The notes: generated by a model from the letters alone, not told the origin. A stretch of 64,000 nucleotides of DNA from Kribbella aluminosa (GCF_017876295.1 NZ_JAGINT010000001.1:3596001-3660000); one strand, 5' to 3'; positions 36,703 through 45,199 are shown, counted from the stretch's first letter. Program-made: numbers and translations.

Positions 36703-39444
36703 ATGCAGGTAACACGCCGCCGCAGGCGTGACGAAACGGGCCCGTCCAGCCCCTTCCGGCGCAGGGTTCCACTGGTGACGGCGGGTGCCACGGCGGTCGC
36801 CGTGACGCTCGCCGGCACCGCAGTCGCCTCGACGACGGGCTTCGGACACGACCAGGTCGGGCAGGTCACCGACAAGGGTCAGGTCATTTCGTCCGACCAG
36901 TACATCAAGCCGATCGGCGACCGTCTCGTCCTCCAGAAGGGCAAGATCATGTCGTCCTCGGTCAGCCCGGACGGCACGCACCTGGCCGCCTCGGTGACCG
37001 ACGGCGGGATGGCGCTGGCCATCGTCGACCTGAAGAACTGGAAGGTCCAGCAGTACGTCGGCAACAACGCTGCCGCGGATCTCAAGATCCCCGGCAACGA
37101 CGTCGGCCAGGAAGGCCCGACGTACTCGCCGGACGGTAAGCAGGTCTGGCTGGGGCAGACCGACGGCTACCGGAAGTTCGACGTGAACGCCGACGGCTCG
37201 CTCGCGAACCCGGCGTTCGTGGCGATCCCGGCCGACGGTGCGAAGCACTCGCTCGCGGCCGAGGCCGTGTTCTCGGCGGACAGCTCGACCGTGTACTCGG
37301 CGGTCAACGGGCAGAACCGGGTGATCGCGATCGACACCGCGACCGGCGCCATCAAGCAGAGCTGGGCCACCGGCAACGCGCCGCGCGACCTGGTGATGGT
37401 CGGCAACAAGCTGTACGTGAGCAACGAGGGCGGCCGCCCGGCGAAGGCCGGCGACACCACGATCAACTCGTACGGTACCGACGTCGTCGCCAACCAGAAC
37501 GCGGTGACCACCACCGGTACTGTCAGCGTGATCGACCTGTCGAACCCGTCGGCCGCGCCGGCCAGCATCGACGTCGGGCTGCACCCGACCGCGGTCTACG
37601 CCAAGAACGGCGTCGTGTTCGTCACCAACACCGCCACCAACTCGGTGTCGGTGATCGACACCAGGCGCGGCAAGGTCACCCAGACCATCGCCACCCAGCC
37701 GTGGCCGGAGGCCTCGGTCGGGTACGAGCCGGACGGCGTCACGCTCACCGACGACGGCCACCTGCTGGTCTCGCTCGGTCGCGCGAACGCGGTCGCGGTC
37801 TACAAGTTCAGGAACCCGCTGGAGCCGGTCAGCTACGTGGGTCTGCTGCCGACCGACTACTTCCCGGCCGAGCTCGCTCAGGTCGGCAAGGACATCGTGG
37901 TGTCGAACACCCGTGGTGTCGACGCCCGCCGGGACACCACGGCTGCCGGTCACAGCACGCACGACACCACGTCGAGCCTGACCAAGTTCCAGTTGCCGGA
38001 CGACCAGGCGATCAGGAAGTACACCAAGACCGTCTTCGACCAGAACGGCTGGACCAAGGGCTCGGCGCAGGTCGCCACGGACAAGGGCCACCGCAATCCG
38101 GTGCCGGTCCCGGCGAAGCTTGGTGCCCCGTCGACGATCAAGCACGTGTTCCTGATCGTCAAGGAGAACCGCACCTACGACCAGGTGTACGGCGACATCC
38201 CGGCGGGCAACGGCAATCCGGCGCTCACGCAGTACGGCGAGAACGTCACGCCGAACCAGCACGCGCTGGCCAAGCAGTTCGGGTTGTACGACAACACCTA
38301 CGACATCGGCACGAACTCCGCCGAGGGTCACAACTGGCTGATGCAGGCCGACAACCCCGAGTACACCGAGTCCTCGGCCGGTGAGTACCTGCGCAGCTAC
38401 GACACCGAGAACGATGCCCTCGGCCACCAGAAGAGCGGCTTCATCTGGACCGGTGCGCAGGCGGCCGGCAAGTCCGTGAAGGACTTCGGCGAGTTCCAGT
38501 CGATCGAGCAGAAGCCGGCCGGGGCGACCTGGCAGAACCTGTACTGCGACACCAAGACGATGCAGTCCACCGGTGCGGCGACGCAGTACCCGATCACGGT
38601 CGGTTCGGCGATCCCGTCGCTGAACGCCGTGTCGGTCCAGGGCTTCCCGCAGTTCGACCTGAACGTCCCGGACATCTACAAGGCCGAGATCTGGAAGAAG
38701 GACTTCCAGAAGAACGGCCCGGCGAACTTCAACATGTTCTGGCTGTCCAACGACCACACCGGCGGCCCGAACAGCGGCCCGGCCGGCGTGGCGGACAACG
38801 ACCTGGCCGTCGGCCGGATCGTCGACCAGATCACGCACAGCAAGTACTGGAAGGACTCGGCGATCTTCATCGCCGAGGACGACTCCCAGGCCGGGCTCGA
38901 CCACATCGACGGGCACCGGGCGCCGATCCAGATCATCAGCCCGTACGCCCAGCACGGCGCGGTGGACAGCCACTACTACACCCAGATCACGATGATCCGC
39001 ACGATCGAGCAGATCCTCGGGATCAAGCCGATGAACCAGAAGGACACCGCGGCCACCCCGATGTTCGGCGCGTTCACGAGCAAGCCGGACTTCACGCCGT
39101 TCTCGGCGGTGCCGAACCGGACCTCGCTGACCGCGGGCCTGAAGACGCCGCCGCCCTGTGGCAACGACGTCCCGGCGACGCAGAACCCGGCCGCCGCTCC
39201 GGTGCCCTCGGCAACGGTCCCGGCGGACCAGCAGGCGGTCGCTTCCACGTGGGACACGTGGAAGTCGCGGCAGCTCTTCAACGCCCCGACCGCGAAGCCG
39301 GACACGGCAAGCCCGGTACTGATGAACCACTTCGACTGGTACCAGGCGCACAACTGGTCCCTGCCGTACCCGGGCGAGGCCAAGATCTTCGCGCCGAACG
39401 ACGTCCCCGGCGCGGTGATCCCCGGCTCCGAGAACGACGGCTGA
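36703..39444 (+). CDS. exported beta-propeller / phosphoesterase (YncE-alkaline phosphatase type)
   Basis: A 913-residue exported protein. After an Arg-rich N-terminus and a signal segment (LVTAGATAVAVTLAGTAVA), residues 60-440 form YncE-like repeats (VSVIDLSNPSAAP, GVVFVTNTATNSVSVIDTRR). The C-terminal phosphoesterase domain starts at HVFLIVKENRTYDQVYGD, with the metal-site residues in NSAEGHNWLMQADNPEYTE, WLSNDHT and FIAEDDSQAGLDHIDGHRAP. This is the architecture of bifunctional YncE/alkaline phosphatase-family proteins, which hydrolyse phosphate esters outside the cell. It lies 23 bp behind the permease gene and is likely co-transcribed. Confidence 0.85.
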   Translation: MQVTRRRRRDETGPSSPFRRRVPLVTAGATAVAVTLAGTAVASTTGFGHDQVGQVTDKGQVISSDQYIKPIGDRLVLQKGKIMSSSVSPDGTHLAASVTDGGMALAIVDLKNWKVQQYVGNNAAADLKIPGNDVGQEGPTYSPDGKQVWLGQTDGYRKFDVNADGSLANPAFVAIPADGAKHSLAAEAVFSADSSTVYSAVNGQNRVIAIDTATGAIKQSWATGNAPRDLVMVGNKLYVSNEGGRPAKAGDTTINSYGTDVVANQNAVTTTGTVSVIDLSNPSAAPASIDVGLHPTAVYAKNGVVFVTNTATNSVSVIDTRRGKVTQTIATQPWPEASVGYEPDGVTLTDDGHLLVSLGRANAVAVYKFRNPLEPVSYVGLLPTDYFPAELAQVGKDIVVSNTRGVDARRDTTAAGHSTHDTTSSLTKFQLPDDQAIRKYTKTVFDQNGWTKGSAQVATDKGHRNPVPVPAKLGAPSTIKHVFLIVKENRTYDQVYGDIPAGNGNPALTQYGENVTPNQHALAKQFGLYDNTYDIGTNSAEGHNWLMQADNPEYTESSAGEYLRSYDTENDALGHQKSGFIWTGAQAAGKSVKDFGEFQSIEQKPAGATWQNLYCDTKTMQSTGAATQYPITVGSAIPSLNAVSVQGFPQFDLNVPDIYKAEIWKKDFQKNGPANFNMFWLSNDHTGGPNSGPAGVADNDLAVGRIVDQITHSKYWKDSAIFIAEDDSQAGLDHIDGHRAPIQIISPYAQHGAVDSHYYTQITMIRTIEQILGIKPMNQKDTAATPMFGAFTSKPDFTPFSAVPNRTSLTAGLKTPPPCGNDVPATQNPAAAPVPSATVPADQQAVASTWDTWKSRQLFNAPTAKPDTASPVLMNHFDWYQAHNWSLPYPGEAKIFAPNDVPGAVIPGSENDG

Positions 39445-39491
39445 CACTTTGCGGTAACCACAAGTTAAGAACCGGCCTGTAGAAACACTGC

Positions 39492-40148
39492 ATGCCACAG
39501 CGCACGCGGGCGTCGGCCCGGATCGAGCAACCCGCCGATCCGGCCGATGTCCGCGTCGTCGGTTACGGCCCGGACAAGCCGCCGGCAGTGCCGGACAAGT
39601 ACGCCGACCTGCCGGTGCACCAGGAGAAGTCCGGCCACGGCGACGACTGGAACCCGCAGCTGATGGACCCGGAGCCGACGTCGGTGTACGTCGTCGACGA
39701 CCGCTACCTGTACGTCACCGACGAGCACGGCCGGGTGACACACGCCGAGGGCTGGCTCGGGCGGCTGGACTCGAAGGACAACGAGGACCGCCGCAACCTG
39801 GACGCGCAGCGCGACGCCGGCAAGCCCGATCGGCAGCGCACCGACGACGGCGGACATCTCTTCGGTACGGCGTTCGACGGGCCGGGCGAGTCGATCAACA
39901 TCACCGCGCAGTCGCGGTCGCAGAACCAGGCGGTGAAGGGCGTTACCGACAACTGGCGGGCGATGGAGGAGAGCTGGCAGGCGATGCGCGCCGCCGGCGT
40001 CCAGGTGCACGCCGCGATCGACGTGAAGCATCCGAACGGTGCGACGCTGCGTCCGTCCAGCCGTACTGTCGTGTCGCGGCACGAGGGGAAGCGGTCACCC
40101 CGGAGTATCTTCAGGGAGACCAAACCTCTGGCCAAGGGAACCGAATGA
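39492..40148 (+). CDS. putative DNA/RNA non-specific endonuclease toxin domain protein
   Basis: A 218-residue protein. Residues 1-55 are a low-complexity leader without a signal peptide; VYVVDDRYLYVTDEHGRVTH is a pre-toxin linker pattern, and DDGGHLFGTAFDGPGESINI with QSRSQNQ is the His/Asn core of the Endonuclease_NS_2-type fold used by polymorphic toxins, where DGGH corresponds to the catalytic DRGH. No LXG, WXG or secretion domain is attached. The next gene encodes a YezG-family immunity-like protein, so the pair is read as toxin and immunity; activity is inferred. Confidence 0.72.
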   Translation: MPQRTRASARIEQPADPADVRVVGYGPDKPPAVPDKYADLPVHQEKSGHGDDWNPQLMDPEPTSVYVVDDRYLYVTDEHGRVTHAEGWLGRLDSKDNEDRRNLDAQRDAGKPDRQRTDDGGHLFGTAFDGPGESINITAQSRSQNQAVKGVTDNWRAMEESWQAMRAAGVQVHAAIDVKHPNGATLRPSSRTVVSRHEGKRSPRSIFRETKPLAKGTE

Positions 40149-40215
40149 GCGAGCGAACAAAAAGCAGAGCCGAGATTCTCGCTCAGACCGGAGCCGAGCG
40201 GAGCGAGGTGGAGGC

Positions 40216-40599
40216 TTGAGCGAGATCGGCGTCATCGACACGATCGCCCGCGGGCTGGTCGCGGAGCTGCCGGCCGGGTGGCGCGAGGTGACCGCGGTCT
40301 ACCGCGCGACGTCGTCGTACGCCGAACTGGACGCGGACGTGGACGGCGCGCAGGTGGAGGTGCTGCCGGAGGGGCTCGAGGACCACTTCGAGGAGCTGCG
40401 GCGGGAGATGTACCGCCCGGGCAAGGGCACGTGGCTGACGGCTCAGCTGACCATCACCTCCACCGGCCACTTCTCCACCGACTTCGACTACGACGGCAGG
40501 CCGAACTGGTCGATCCCGGTGGACGAAGGCATCTACGCGGCGGACCTGTCGGTCTTTCCCCGGGACGACGAGAACGTGCCGGACTGGATGCGCCGTTAA
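40216..40599 (+). CDS. YezG/DUF600-like immunity protein
   Basis: A 127-residue protein from TTG 40216, with GAGG seven bases before it. ARGLVAELPAGWREVTAVYR at the start, EELRREMYRPGKGTWLTAQL, then STGHFSTDFDYDGRPNWSIP match the DUF600 (YezG) pattern of immunity proteins that neutralise Bacillus LXG-type and related nuclease toxins. It follows the nuclease-like gene by 67 bp. The weak TTG start could tune its level. Similarity is judged by eye. Confidence 0.72.
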   Translation: MSEIGVIDTIARGLVAELPAGWREVTAVYRATSSYAELDADVDGAQVEVLPEGLEDHFEELRREMYRPGKGTWLTAQLTITSTGHFSTDFDYDGRPNWSIPVDEGIYAADLSVFPRDDENVPDWMRR

Positions 40600-40720
40600 T
40601 TAGGTGGCGAGGGCAGGCGGGCGCTGGTAGCGTCGCGGACCTGTCTTTTTCGGGATCGAATCGAACCGGATGGATCTGCTCCGGGGCGGGACCCAGCTTA
40701 CGATTCGAGGCTCTTCTCCG

Positions 40721-41345
40721 ATGGCCGAACCTGAGTTAGCGACCGAACGCGCCTACCTGTCCGCCGCCCGCACCGCACTGCGCTCGATGTACGCCGAGGT
40801 CGTGGACCGTGAGGTCCAGACCATCGGCGGCGAGGACAACGACGAGCGTTTCACCAACGAGGCCAACCAGCGGGCCAAGCAGATGCGTACGCACGCGCTG
40901 CTGGACCTGCCCGACGTACCGCTGTTCTTCGGCCGGCTCGACTACGAGCGCGGCACCATCGAAGGGCACGACCAGATCTACATCGGCCGCCGGCACGTCC
41001 ACGACGGCACCGGCGTACCGCTGGTGATCGACTGGCGCGCACCCGTGTCGGTGCCGTTCTACCGTGCGACCACGGGCGATCGGCAACAAGTGCTGATGCG
41101 CCGCCGGTACGGGTTCTCGGACACACGATCAGGCACAGCTGACCTGACCGGTTTCGAGGACGAGTCGCTGACGGCGGTCGTGGAGACCGACCAGGCGGAC
41201 GCGTTCCTGCGCGCCGAGATCGAGCGCCCGCGGACCGGCCCGATGCGTGACATCGTCGCCACCATCCAGCCCGAGCAGGACGACCTGGTCCGCGCGCCGC
41301 TGCACCCGAGCGTCTGCGTGCAGGGAGCGCCCGGCACCGGGAAGC
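40721..41345 (+). pseudogene. helR: HelR/HelD-type RNA polymerase recycling ATPase, N-terminal half, interrupted
   Basis: About 208 residues of the N-terminal part remain, followed by 35 unrelated residues read from the element to a stop at 41452. The segment has ERAYLSAARTALRSMYAEVV (N-terminal coiled coil), LPDVPLFFGRLDYERG and VIDWRAPVSVPFYRATTGD, both hallmarks of HelD/HelR proteins, and ends at VCVQGAPGTGK, the Walker A loop minus its final Thr. The remainder starts at 50522. HelD/HelR release stalled or rifampicin-bound RNA polymerase; disruption should abolish that. Symbol helR rather than helD is a judgement from the N-terminal sequence. Confidence 0.85.
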
Positions 41346-41358
41346 CCCGCCCCGGAGC
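41330..41358 (+). other. left attachment site (attL)
   Basis: Gene sequence CCCGGCACCGGGAAG passes into element sequence CCCCGCCCCGG at about 41345. The bases shared with the right junction are GG and AAG around one differing base, so the crossover lies in 41339-41344. Confidence 0.7.
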
Positions 41359-41422
41359 AACACACACTACCCGCCGTCGCCCGGCTTGGCGACCCAGTGT
41401 GGACGTTTCCGCAGGTCAGACG

Positions 41423-41465
41423 CCAGAAGGACCCCTCAGCCGTGCAAGCTGAGGGGTCCTTCTGG
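41423..41465. terminator. strong hairpin terminator at the element's left end
   Basis: CCAGAAGGACCCCTCAGC pairs perfectly over 18 bp with its complement around a 7-nt loop (CGTGCAA). It stops read-through both from the truncated helR and from the element's minus-strand genes. Confidence 0.85.
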
Positions 41466-41473
41466 GGAGCGCG

Positions 41474-41785
41474 TCAGGGGGCAAGTAGAGCCTTGACGAG
41501 GAAGTACGCCGACATGCCGCCGATGATCACCAGGCAGGCCCAGAACGCGAACACGAGGCGGGGCGACTCGCGACCGGCCGCCTTTGCCTCGCTGGCGTCG
41601 CGGTATTCGTCCATCTGCGCGCGGGTGATCGCCTCCCCGATATCTAGCGCTTTCCCTTGTGTCCTTGGGGTTCCAGCCGGGGTGATGATCCGGCTAGGTG
41701 GCTTGGTCGGCTGGCCCATGGTGAGCCCAAACGACAGGGTGCGCGCAGCGTCGCTCATCACCGGCTTGTCTTCCTTGCGTGCCAT
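41474..41785 (-). CDS. element-borne small single-pass membrane protein (103 aa)
   Basis: Residues 1-75 are soluble and charged, with QMDEYRDASEAKAAGRES; a C-terminal hydrophobic helix (LVFAFWACLVIIGGMSAYFL, about 78-97) anchors it. The ATG at 41785 is preceded by GGAGGG. No family recognised. It is the last of four minus-strand genes starting at the XRE regulator; a membrane role in transfer or entry exclusion is possible but unproven. Confidence 0.65.
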   Translation of the reverse strand: MARKEDKPVMSDAARTLSFGLTMGQPTKPPSRIITPAGTPRTQGKALDIGEAITRAQMDEYRDASEAKAAGRESPRLVFAFWACLVIIGGMSAYFLVKALLAP

Positions 41786-41810
41786 GTGTTGCCCTCCGTT
41801 TGGAACGTGC

Positions 41811-41978
41811 TTACGACCGCAACCGTCGCGCGACGCGAACGGCTAGCAGACCAATGGTACCGATGACCACGATGGGTACGGGGGCGGCCACCATGCAGGA
41901 CGACGTTTTGCGGTGGTCGGTGTTTCCTTTGTGGTTCTTACCGGCTGCCTTGTCTTTGTATTCCTTGTATTCGCTCAT
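41811..41978 (-). CDS. very small membrane protein (55 aa)
   Basis: MSEYKEYKDKAAGKNHKGNT starts a Lys-rich leader, then a hydrophobic stretch AAPVPIVVIGTIGLLAVRVA and an Arg-rich end. The ATG is preceded by AGAGG six bases upstream. It lies between two other minus-strand genes with short gaps, which supports coding. Function unknown. Confidence 0.6.
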   Translation of the reverse strand: MSEYKEYKDKAAGKNHKGNTDHRKTSSCMVAAPVPIVVIGTIGLLAVRVARRLRS

Positions 41979-41990
41979 TAGAACCTCTGT

Positions 41991-42287
41991 CTACTGGGTG
42001 TTATCCGATTCACCAACTGGGGTTTGCCAAGTGATATACGAAGATTGTGCGTCTGTCACGCCGCCGTGAGCGGCTGCAAGTTCATTCACCATTCGGACCG
42101 GAACGGCGAGGTACCAACCGTCCGCGCCCAAGTAGGGTTGCCAGCTTTCGGGAAGGTCACCAACGGTTGATACCTCCGAGATATCAACCGTCATTGAGTC
42201 GGGATTGAACAATCCCTCAGGCGTGAGGCGCTGAAGCCATGCGAAACCATCGTCGCAGAATATCCAGCCTTGCTGTAATGCTGTCAT
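41991..42287 (-). CDS. hypothetical element protein (98 aa)
   Basis: An acidic soluble protein: MTALQQGWIFCDDGFAWLQR at the start, LPESWQPYLGADGWYLAVPV in the middle. No family recognised. Its start overlaps the stop of the XRE regulator gene by 4 bp, so the two are translationally coupled and may be a regulator with a partner or antirepressor. Confidence 0.65.
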   Translation of the reverse strand: MTALQQGWIFCDDGFAWLQRLTPEGLFNPDSMTVDISEVSTVGDLPESWQPYLGADGWYLAVPVRMVNELAAAHGGVTDAQSSYITWQTPVGESDNTQ

Positions 42288-43453
42288 CGTGCTCGTAGCG
42301 CTTCCGCGAGTTCTTGGACGGCATCACGCTTGCGCTCTTTCGGGGGGACGGCTTGATACACACGCTGCGCCAAGCCGTGCACGACTCTGCTCGTCTCAGT
42401 GGCCAGCAATTGGCGAGCTTGGATGACGCCGGTTTCTATATCTTTGCTCTGCACGGCACCCCATGCGCGGTGCATATCCAGTTGGGCGCGCCACCGCTTA
42501 GCAGCGTCGGGAAGTTTCTCGGCTTCTTTCTGGATTGCTTCGGCTTTCGCGACTTCACCGAGAGCCGTATAGGTCCAGCTAGCGGCGATAGCCAGACGCC
42601 AACCAGGCATGGAGAAAATCGAGCTTGAGTCTTGTTCCTGCGCAAGTTCTAGCGATCTATAGGCGGAACCTAATGCCCGATTTGCTGATTGCGCATCGCC
42701 TCGACTGGCGAAAACGTGAGCCTGTGCCGCGTGAGCTTCTATCACAGCAGCCGACGACCCTCCGAACGCTATAGGTAGCTCGGTGGAATGCAGCACTTCA
42801 GTACCCTCGCCCCCTTCGTAGAAAATCCGGTAAGCGAGTCGTGCGCGACTCCAAGCGCGTAGGTCCTTATCCCCGGAGTGATCGGCCAATTTGACCGCTG
42901 TCTGATACCAGCGTTTCGCCGTGACGACATCTCCGAGACTCGCGACTGATGATCCGTAAACCATTGCAAGGCGAACCCCATGCCTCCCGCGTAACTGTGG
43001 ATTTGCGGAAAGCACCATTAGGTCCCCTACGGCACGCGATGACAATTCGGACAGCGGCTCCGTCATAAACCCTCTGCCGTACGCGGTGACGATACCTTCC
43101 CACTCATCGGCGTCCGGCGAAAGGCTAGCCGCACGGTCAAGCGAATGACGGAGGGTTTCAGCGACCACATTGGGAGCGATCGCACCAACGCTAGTAAGTG
43201 TTCCAAGCGCCTTTATCAAAGTGCGGCGGTACACCTCGTCATCATCTCCTAAGCGTTCCAGCTCCGCGAACAAGCCCGCTGTTTTGAGAGCCTTATCGAC
43301 TGCTTGGGCGAACGCTGCCGTGGGCTTTCGCACCCCGGTTTCTACGTGCCCAATGAAGGCACGCGAAAGGTAGGTAAGACTCGACAGTTGCCTAATGCTC
43401 AACTGTTGCGAGTTGCGTACCGACCTCAGCGCTTCACCGAAGCTCGCATTCAT
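42284..43453 (-). CDS. XRE-type helix-turn-helix regulator with TPR-like domain
   Basis: A 389-residue protein. The HTH at residues 5-60 reads GEALRSVRNSQQLSIRQLSS, then SRAFIGHVETGVRKPTAAFA. The remaining 300 residues are helical repeats, as in TPR-containing element regulators of actinomycetes. It likely controls element transfer or excision, possibly in response to a peptide. The ATG at 43453 sits at the HTH start; the upstream region carries a direct repeat that could be its operator. The gene is less GC-rich than chromosomal neighbours. Confidence 0.82.
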   Translation of the reverse strand: MNASFGEALRSVRNSQQLSIRQLSSLTYLSRAFIGHVETGVRKPTAAFAQAVDKALKTAGLFAELERLGDDDEVYRRTLIKALGTLTSVGAIAPNVVAETLRHSLDRAASLSPDADEWEGIVTAYGRGFMTEPLSELSSRAVGDLMVLSANPQLRGRHGVRLAMVYGSSVASLGDVVTAKRWYQTAVKLADHSGDKDLRAWSRARLAYRIFYEGGEGTEVLHSTELPIAFGGSSAAVIEAHAAQAHVFASRGDAQSANRALGSAYRSLELAQEQDSSSIFSMPGWRLAIAASWTYTALGEVAKAEAIQKEAEKLPDAAKRWRAQLDMHRAWGAVQSKDIETGVIQARQLLATETSRVVHGLAQRVYQAVPPKERKRDAVQELAEALRAR

Positions 43454-43503
43454 GTACCCATCATCCCTTGCTTGTACGGCCAATGCACACACTGCCGGTG
43501 ATT

Positions 43504-43521
43504 TGTAGACAAGCTGTAGAC
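43504..43521. promoter_or_regulatory. direct repeat upstream of XRE regulator
   Basis: TGTAGAC occurs at 43504-43510 and 43515-43521, 11 bp apart on the same face of the helix, in the 261-bp gap between the divergent regulator and the small plus-strand genes. It is a candidate operator. The rest of the gap holds only a doubtful 33-codon frame (43595-43696). Confidence 0.45.
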
Positions 43522-43714
43522 GCCTGAGTACTGGTCAGGAAGGCATCCCACCTACCAGGCTACTCACTCACCGGATACATCGTCGACACAGTCAGTGACG
43601 AACCAGGCCGTGACCAGCGCGGACCCGGTCGAGACAGGGGAGGCCACGAACCATGACAGGCGGCGCAGCAAGGCTGAGACAGTGCCACCGCTCTAGGCGT
43701 GGAGTCGAGTGGAA

Positions 43715-43900
43715 ATGATCACCGGCAGAAGGCGGGTCCGCGTGTGGTTTGGGACGAATTCGATTGCCGACCACGTCGCATGTTCGGATTTGGCCGCCAC
43801 GTATGAGAGGGCAATGCGTCGGCGTTTCCCGTCATTGCGGGTAACGAATGAGCCACTTCCGGACCTGCCAGACCCCAGCACCCTGCTACCGCTGCCGTGA
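43715..43900 (+). CDS. small conserved element protein (61 aa)
   Basis: RVRVWFGTNSIADHVACSDL and ATYERAMRRRFPSLRVTNEP give a compact basic protein of a kind often found on actinomycete integrative elements, near traB and regulators. ATG 43715 is preferred over GTG 43709. Its stop TGA overlaps the GTG of the next small gene. Function unknown. Confidence 0.65.
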   Translation: MITGRRRVRVWFGTNSIADHVACSDLAATYERAMRRRFPSLRVTNEPLPDLPDPSTLLPLP

Positions 43901-44010
43901 GCCATGGGTTTGCAGACATTCTCAATCAAGTAGCTGTGTTTCTGGCCTTCTGCGGAACAGGCTTTGTTCTAGCCGCCGCATGGGTGCTGCACAAACGCAG
44001 TCGATCATGA
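43897..44010 (+). CDS. tiny membrane protein (37 aa)
   Basis: GTG 43897 overlaps the preceding stop (GTGA). The product is one hydrophobic helix (VAVFLAFCGTGFVLAAAWVL) with a Lys/Arg-rich tail HKRSRS, so it would insert with the tail in the cytoplasm. Coding is supported by the stop-start overlap. Function unknown. Confidence 0.55.
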   Translation: MSHGFADILNQVAVFLAFCGTGFVLAAAWVLHKRSRS

Positions 44011-44032
44011 ACCAAACTCACGGGGCCTCAAA

Positions 44033-44353
44033 ATGAATGACGAACTGAAACCGATAGTAGTCGGCTACGTGCAGCATCGGCCGATGATATCTCCTACAGA
44101 AATGTTTGAGATTCAGGGCAAAATTATTAGGCATGCACTATCCAAAGGGTTGGAAGTCGGGGCGCTTTTCATCGAGAGGGAAGCGATGAGTCAGAGCGCA
44201 TTCGACTCCGCTTTTGCAAAGCTGGACACCTACGGACCGCGCTACCTGATCATTCCCGGTATTGACCATCTCGACCATATCGGCGGGAGTGAACCACTAG
44301 CGGTGGTCGCCGACCTGACCGCCCGTGGAATTGAGGTGCTCATTGTTGCCTGA
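44033..44353 (+). CDS. recombinase-fold-like element protein A (106 aa)
   Basis: IVVGYVQHRPMISPTEMFEI resembles the start of a serine-recombinase catalytic domain (GYxRxS), but the catalytic serine and arginine are missing. GPRYLIIPGIDHLDHIGGSE and ADLTARGIEVLIVA resemble the later strands of that fold. The next gene encodes a paralogue with the same ending. Fold and relation to resolvases are my inference from pattern only; a regulatory or directionality role beside the integrase is possible. Confidence 0.6.
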   Translation: MNDELKPIVVGYVQHRPMISPTEMFEIQGKIIRHALSKGLEVGALFIEREAMSQSAFDSAFAKLDTYGPRYLIIPGIDHLDHIGGSEPLAVVADLTARGIEVLIVA

Positions 44354-44729
44354 AATGTTCGCGACCTACACCCGACCCGACGGCGGGACCACGTCAGACA
44401 ACAAGTCACCTAAAGCGTTCGTCGCAATCTACTTGCAAGAGCAGAAGGAAACGACGCCGAAGGAAATGGAGTTGATCGTCCAGCGCATGGAGAGGTTCGC
44501 GGAATCACACGCACTAGCTGTAACCGAGACATTTATCGAGCCGTTAAATACCCGCCCACATGCTGTAGCACACAGGGCGATGGTGACGAGTCTTCGGGGA
44601 CGCCGGAAAAGGTACCTGATCATTCCAGGCGTCCACCATTTCGCGAACCTTGGCAAGAATCCCCTTGCCGTACTGGGGGACCTAAAAGCTTTCGACGTAG
44701 AGGTGTTGATTGCCGGACACGTCGAATAG
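44346..44729 (+). CDS. recombinase-fold-like element protein B (127 aa)
   Basis: It is a paralogue of the preceding protein: AFVAIYLQEQKETTPKEMEL aligns with its first strand, and KRYLIIPGVHHFANLGKNPL plus FDVEVLIAGHVE align with its end. The catalytic serine position is again empty. The start is uncertain: TTG 44346 lies 7 nt behind GAGGTG and overlaps the upstream gene by 8 bp, while ATG 44355 lacks a spaced RBS. Function unknown. Confidence 0.58.
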   Translation: MPEMFATYTRPDGGTTSDNKSPKAFVAIYLQEQKETTPKEMELIVQRMERFAESHALAVTETFIEPLNTRPHAVAHRAMVTSLRGRRKRYLIIPGVHHFANLGKNPLAVLGDLKAFDVEVLIAGHVE

Positions 44730-44797
44730 ACCCGTCAGGGTGATTGGTGAGCAATGGGAGGGGGCGAGCCTTCCAGTTGCCCGATTACACCTGACGT

Positions 44798-44862
44798 CGG
44801 CGGGGCGCGCGTGGTGTGACCATTCCGCCCATACGGAAAAGAGAACCACGCCCGCCCCGCCG
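44798..44862. repeat. 18-bp imperfect inverted repeat
   Basis: CGGCGGGGCGCGCGTGGT (44798-44815) pairs with 44845-44862 with one mismatch; the 29-nt loop is less GC-rich. Confidence 0.7.
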
Positions 44863-44871
44863 TATCCAAGC

Positions 44872-44934
44872 CACAATTTCCCCGCTCGCGGTCAACCCTA
44901 GTTACGACCCCTCACAGCGAGCGGGGGAATTGTG
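44872..44934. repeat. 17-bp imperfect inverted repeat
   Basis: CACAATTTCCCCGCTCG (44872-44888) pairs with CGAGCGGGGGAATTGTG (44918-44934), 16 of 17 positions, around a 29-nt loop. Confidence 0.7.
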
Positions 44935-44939
44935 AAAAC

Positions 44940-44979
44940 CCGGCGTTCCCCGTGTGCCCGAGCACACAGGGAACGCCGG
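44940..44979 (+). terminator. 18-bp hairpin terminator
   Basis: CCGGCGTTCCCCGTGTGC pairs with 44962-44979 around the tetraloop CCGA, one wobble. It follows the plus-strand run of small genes. Confidence 0.75.
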
Positions 44980-45190
44980 ACCTAACAACTGAATAGCTTT
45001 CATGTATAGCGCGATTCCGTGGCCGCAACCCACTGGGACATACCGTAATCATTCGGACACTCCCAGTAGGCGGCCGGTCGGAGTCGCGCTTTTTCGATTA
45101 ACGATTAACCCCGTTGCCGTTGGCAACCGCACGCGCGAATGCACGTGCACTTGCCGGTGCATCCGCGTGAGCGGTGAGCGTGAAAACGGG

Positions 45191-45199
45191 TTATCCACA
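45191..45199 (+). promoter_or_regulatory. DnaA box
   Basis: TTATCCACA is an exact match to the consensus DnaA box, within the hairpin-rich tract. Only one perfect copy was found. Confidence 0.5.

Noticed and set aside
40600..40720. Rifamycin-associated element in the helR promoter
   Set aside because: No 19-bp inverted repeat of the expected form was seen upstream of the start.
41345..41473. tRNA 3' end as integration target
   Set aside because: The flanks are protein-coding and join into a P-loop; no cloverleaf or T-arm sequence is present.
44710..44901. 63-codon frame overlapping the recombinase-like gene's end
   Set aside because: It runs through the first large inverted repeat, lacks a clear RBS and shows no recognisable motif.
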